From assembly GCA_026706165.1 (NCBI GenBank), contig JAPOZF010000134.1, forward strand, positions 1-5,450: a stretch of DNA of 5,450 nt, in the 5' to 3' direction. Positions 5,356-5,450 of the stretch are shown here, in pieces (position 1 is the stretch's first letter; every line of letters begins with the position of its first letter). The notes under the pieces are model-generated. The model was not told the DNA's origin. It ran no database searches and saw only the letters and a program-made list of their open reading frames with translations. The position numbers and the translations under genes are program-made. This DNA comes from Gemmatimonadota bacterium. Lineage in GTDB: Bacteria > Latescibacterota > UBA2968 > UBA8231.

Positions 5356-5450
5356 GTGCATCGGGGAATTCCGAAAAAAATCCCTGTGCCGAAATGGCGC
5401 GTTTCGACCTGTTTTCCGCATTTCGTGAGAAACCCAAGAGGCCAGGGACC

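Larger units (their letters stand above)
5139..5450. other. Upstream regulatory region of the hydrolase-dehydrogenase-kinase operon
   Basis: No gene is supported in these 312 bases. The stretch holds the operon leader (5139 to about 5294), a promoter candidate (5301-5329), and above it a cluster of symmetric elements: GGGCCC twice around a 7-base spacer (5337-5355), the palindrome GGAATTCC (5365-5372), an A7 tract (5374-5380), and CGAAA/TTTCG arms around a 7-base spacer (5390-5406). This density of symmetry suggests regulator binding sites, though high GC inflates such matches. Confidence 0.5.

Noticed and set aside
5374..5390. T7 tract on the minus strand, considered as an intrinsic terminator of an off-window upstream gene.
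   Set aside because: The only nearby stem (GCGCC/GGCAC) contains a mismatch and is not adjacent to the T-tract; the CCCTG/CAGGG pairing would need a loop of more than 50 bases.

Overview
This is a GC-rich (mid-60s percent by eye) bacterial chromosomal fragment. It holds four complete protein-coding genes and two long non-coding flanks. No mobile element, CRISPR array, rRNA or tRNA is visible. Strong purine-rich Shine-Dalgarno (SD) sequences precede all four starts, and third codon positions are G/C-rich. The sequence alone does not fix the taxon. The gene families occur in many GC-rich environmental bacteria, so no lineage is claimed.

Layout. Positions 1-514 are a non-coding leader with several short hairpins and, on the minus strand, a sigma-54-like promoter match. 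Positions 515-2086 (+) encode a 12-helix BCCT-family secondary transporter, probably sodium-coupled and carrying a betaine/choline-type quaternary amine. Positions 2087-2268 are a convergent gap with one clear inverted repeat. Positions 2269-5138 (-) hold a compact three-gene operon, read right to left: an amidohydrolase_2/lactonase-like hydrolase with a TTG start (5138-4323), a short Gfo/Idh/MocA-type NAD(P)-dependent oxidoreductase (4288-3419), and a PfkB-family sugar kinase of the 2-keto-3-deoxygluconate (KDG) kinase type (3402-2269). Positions 5139-5450 are the operon's upstream region. They contain a good -35/-10 candidate on the minus strand, inverted repeats that could be operators, and a leader of about 155 nt that can fold into a closed multi-hairpin structure.

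How the genes may work together. Sugar dehydrogenase, lactone hydrolase and 2-keto-3-deoxy-sugar kinase are three steps of an oxidative, Entner-Doudoroff-like sugar route: sugar to lactone, lactone to aldonate, then, after a dehydratase not present here, KDG-type acid to its phosphate. This is an inference from families and gene order; the substrate is unknown. The BCCT gene faces the operon tail to tail and is probably a separate unit.

The most distinctive sequence observation is that both internal gene junctions of the operon place the SD inside a 5-bp-stem, 4-nt-loop hairpin next to the start codon, which would suit translational coupling. The leader upstream of the first gene is the best place to look for an uncharacterised regulatory element. 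Nothing in the window clearly announces a new defence or mobile system.
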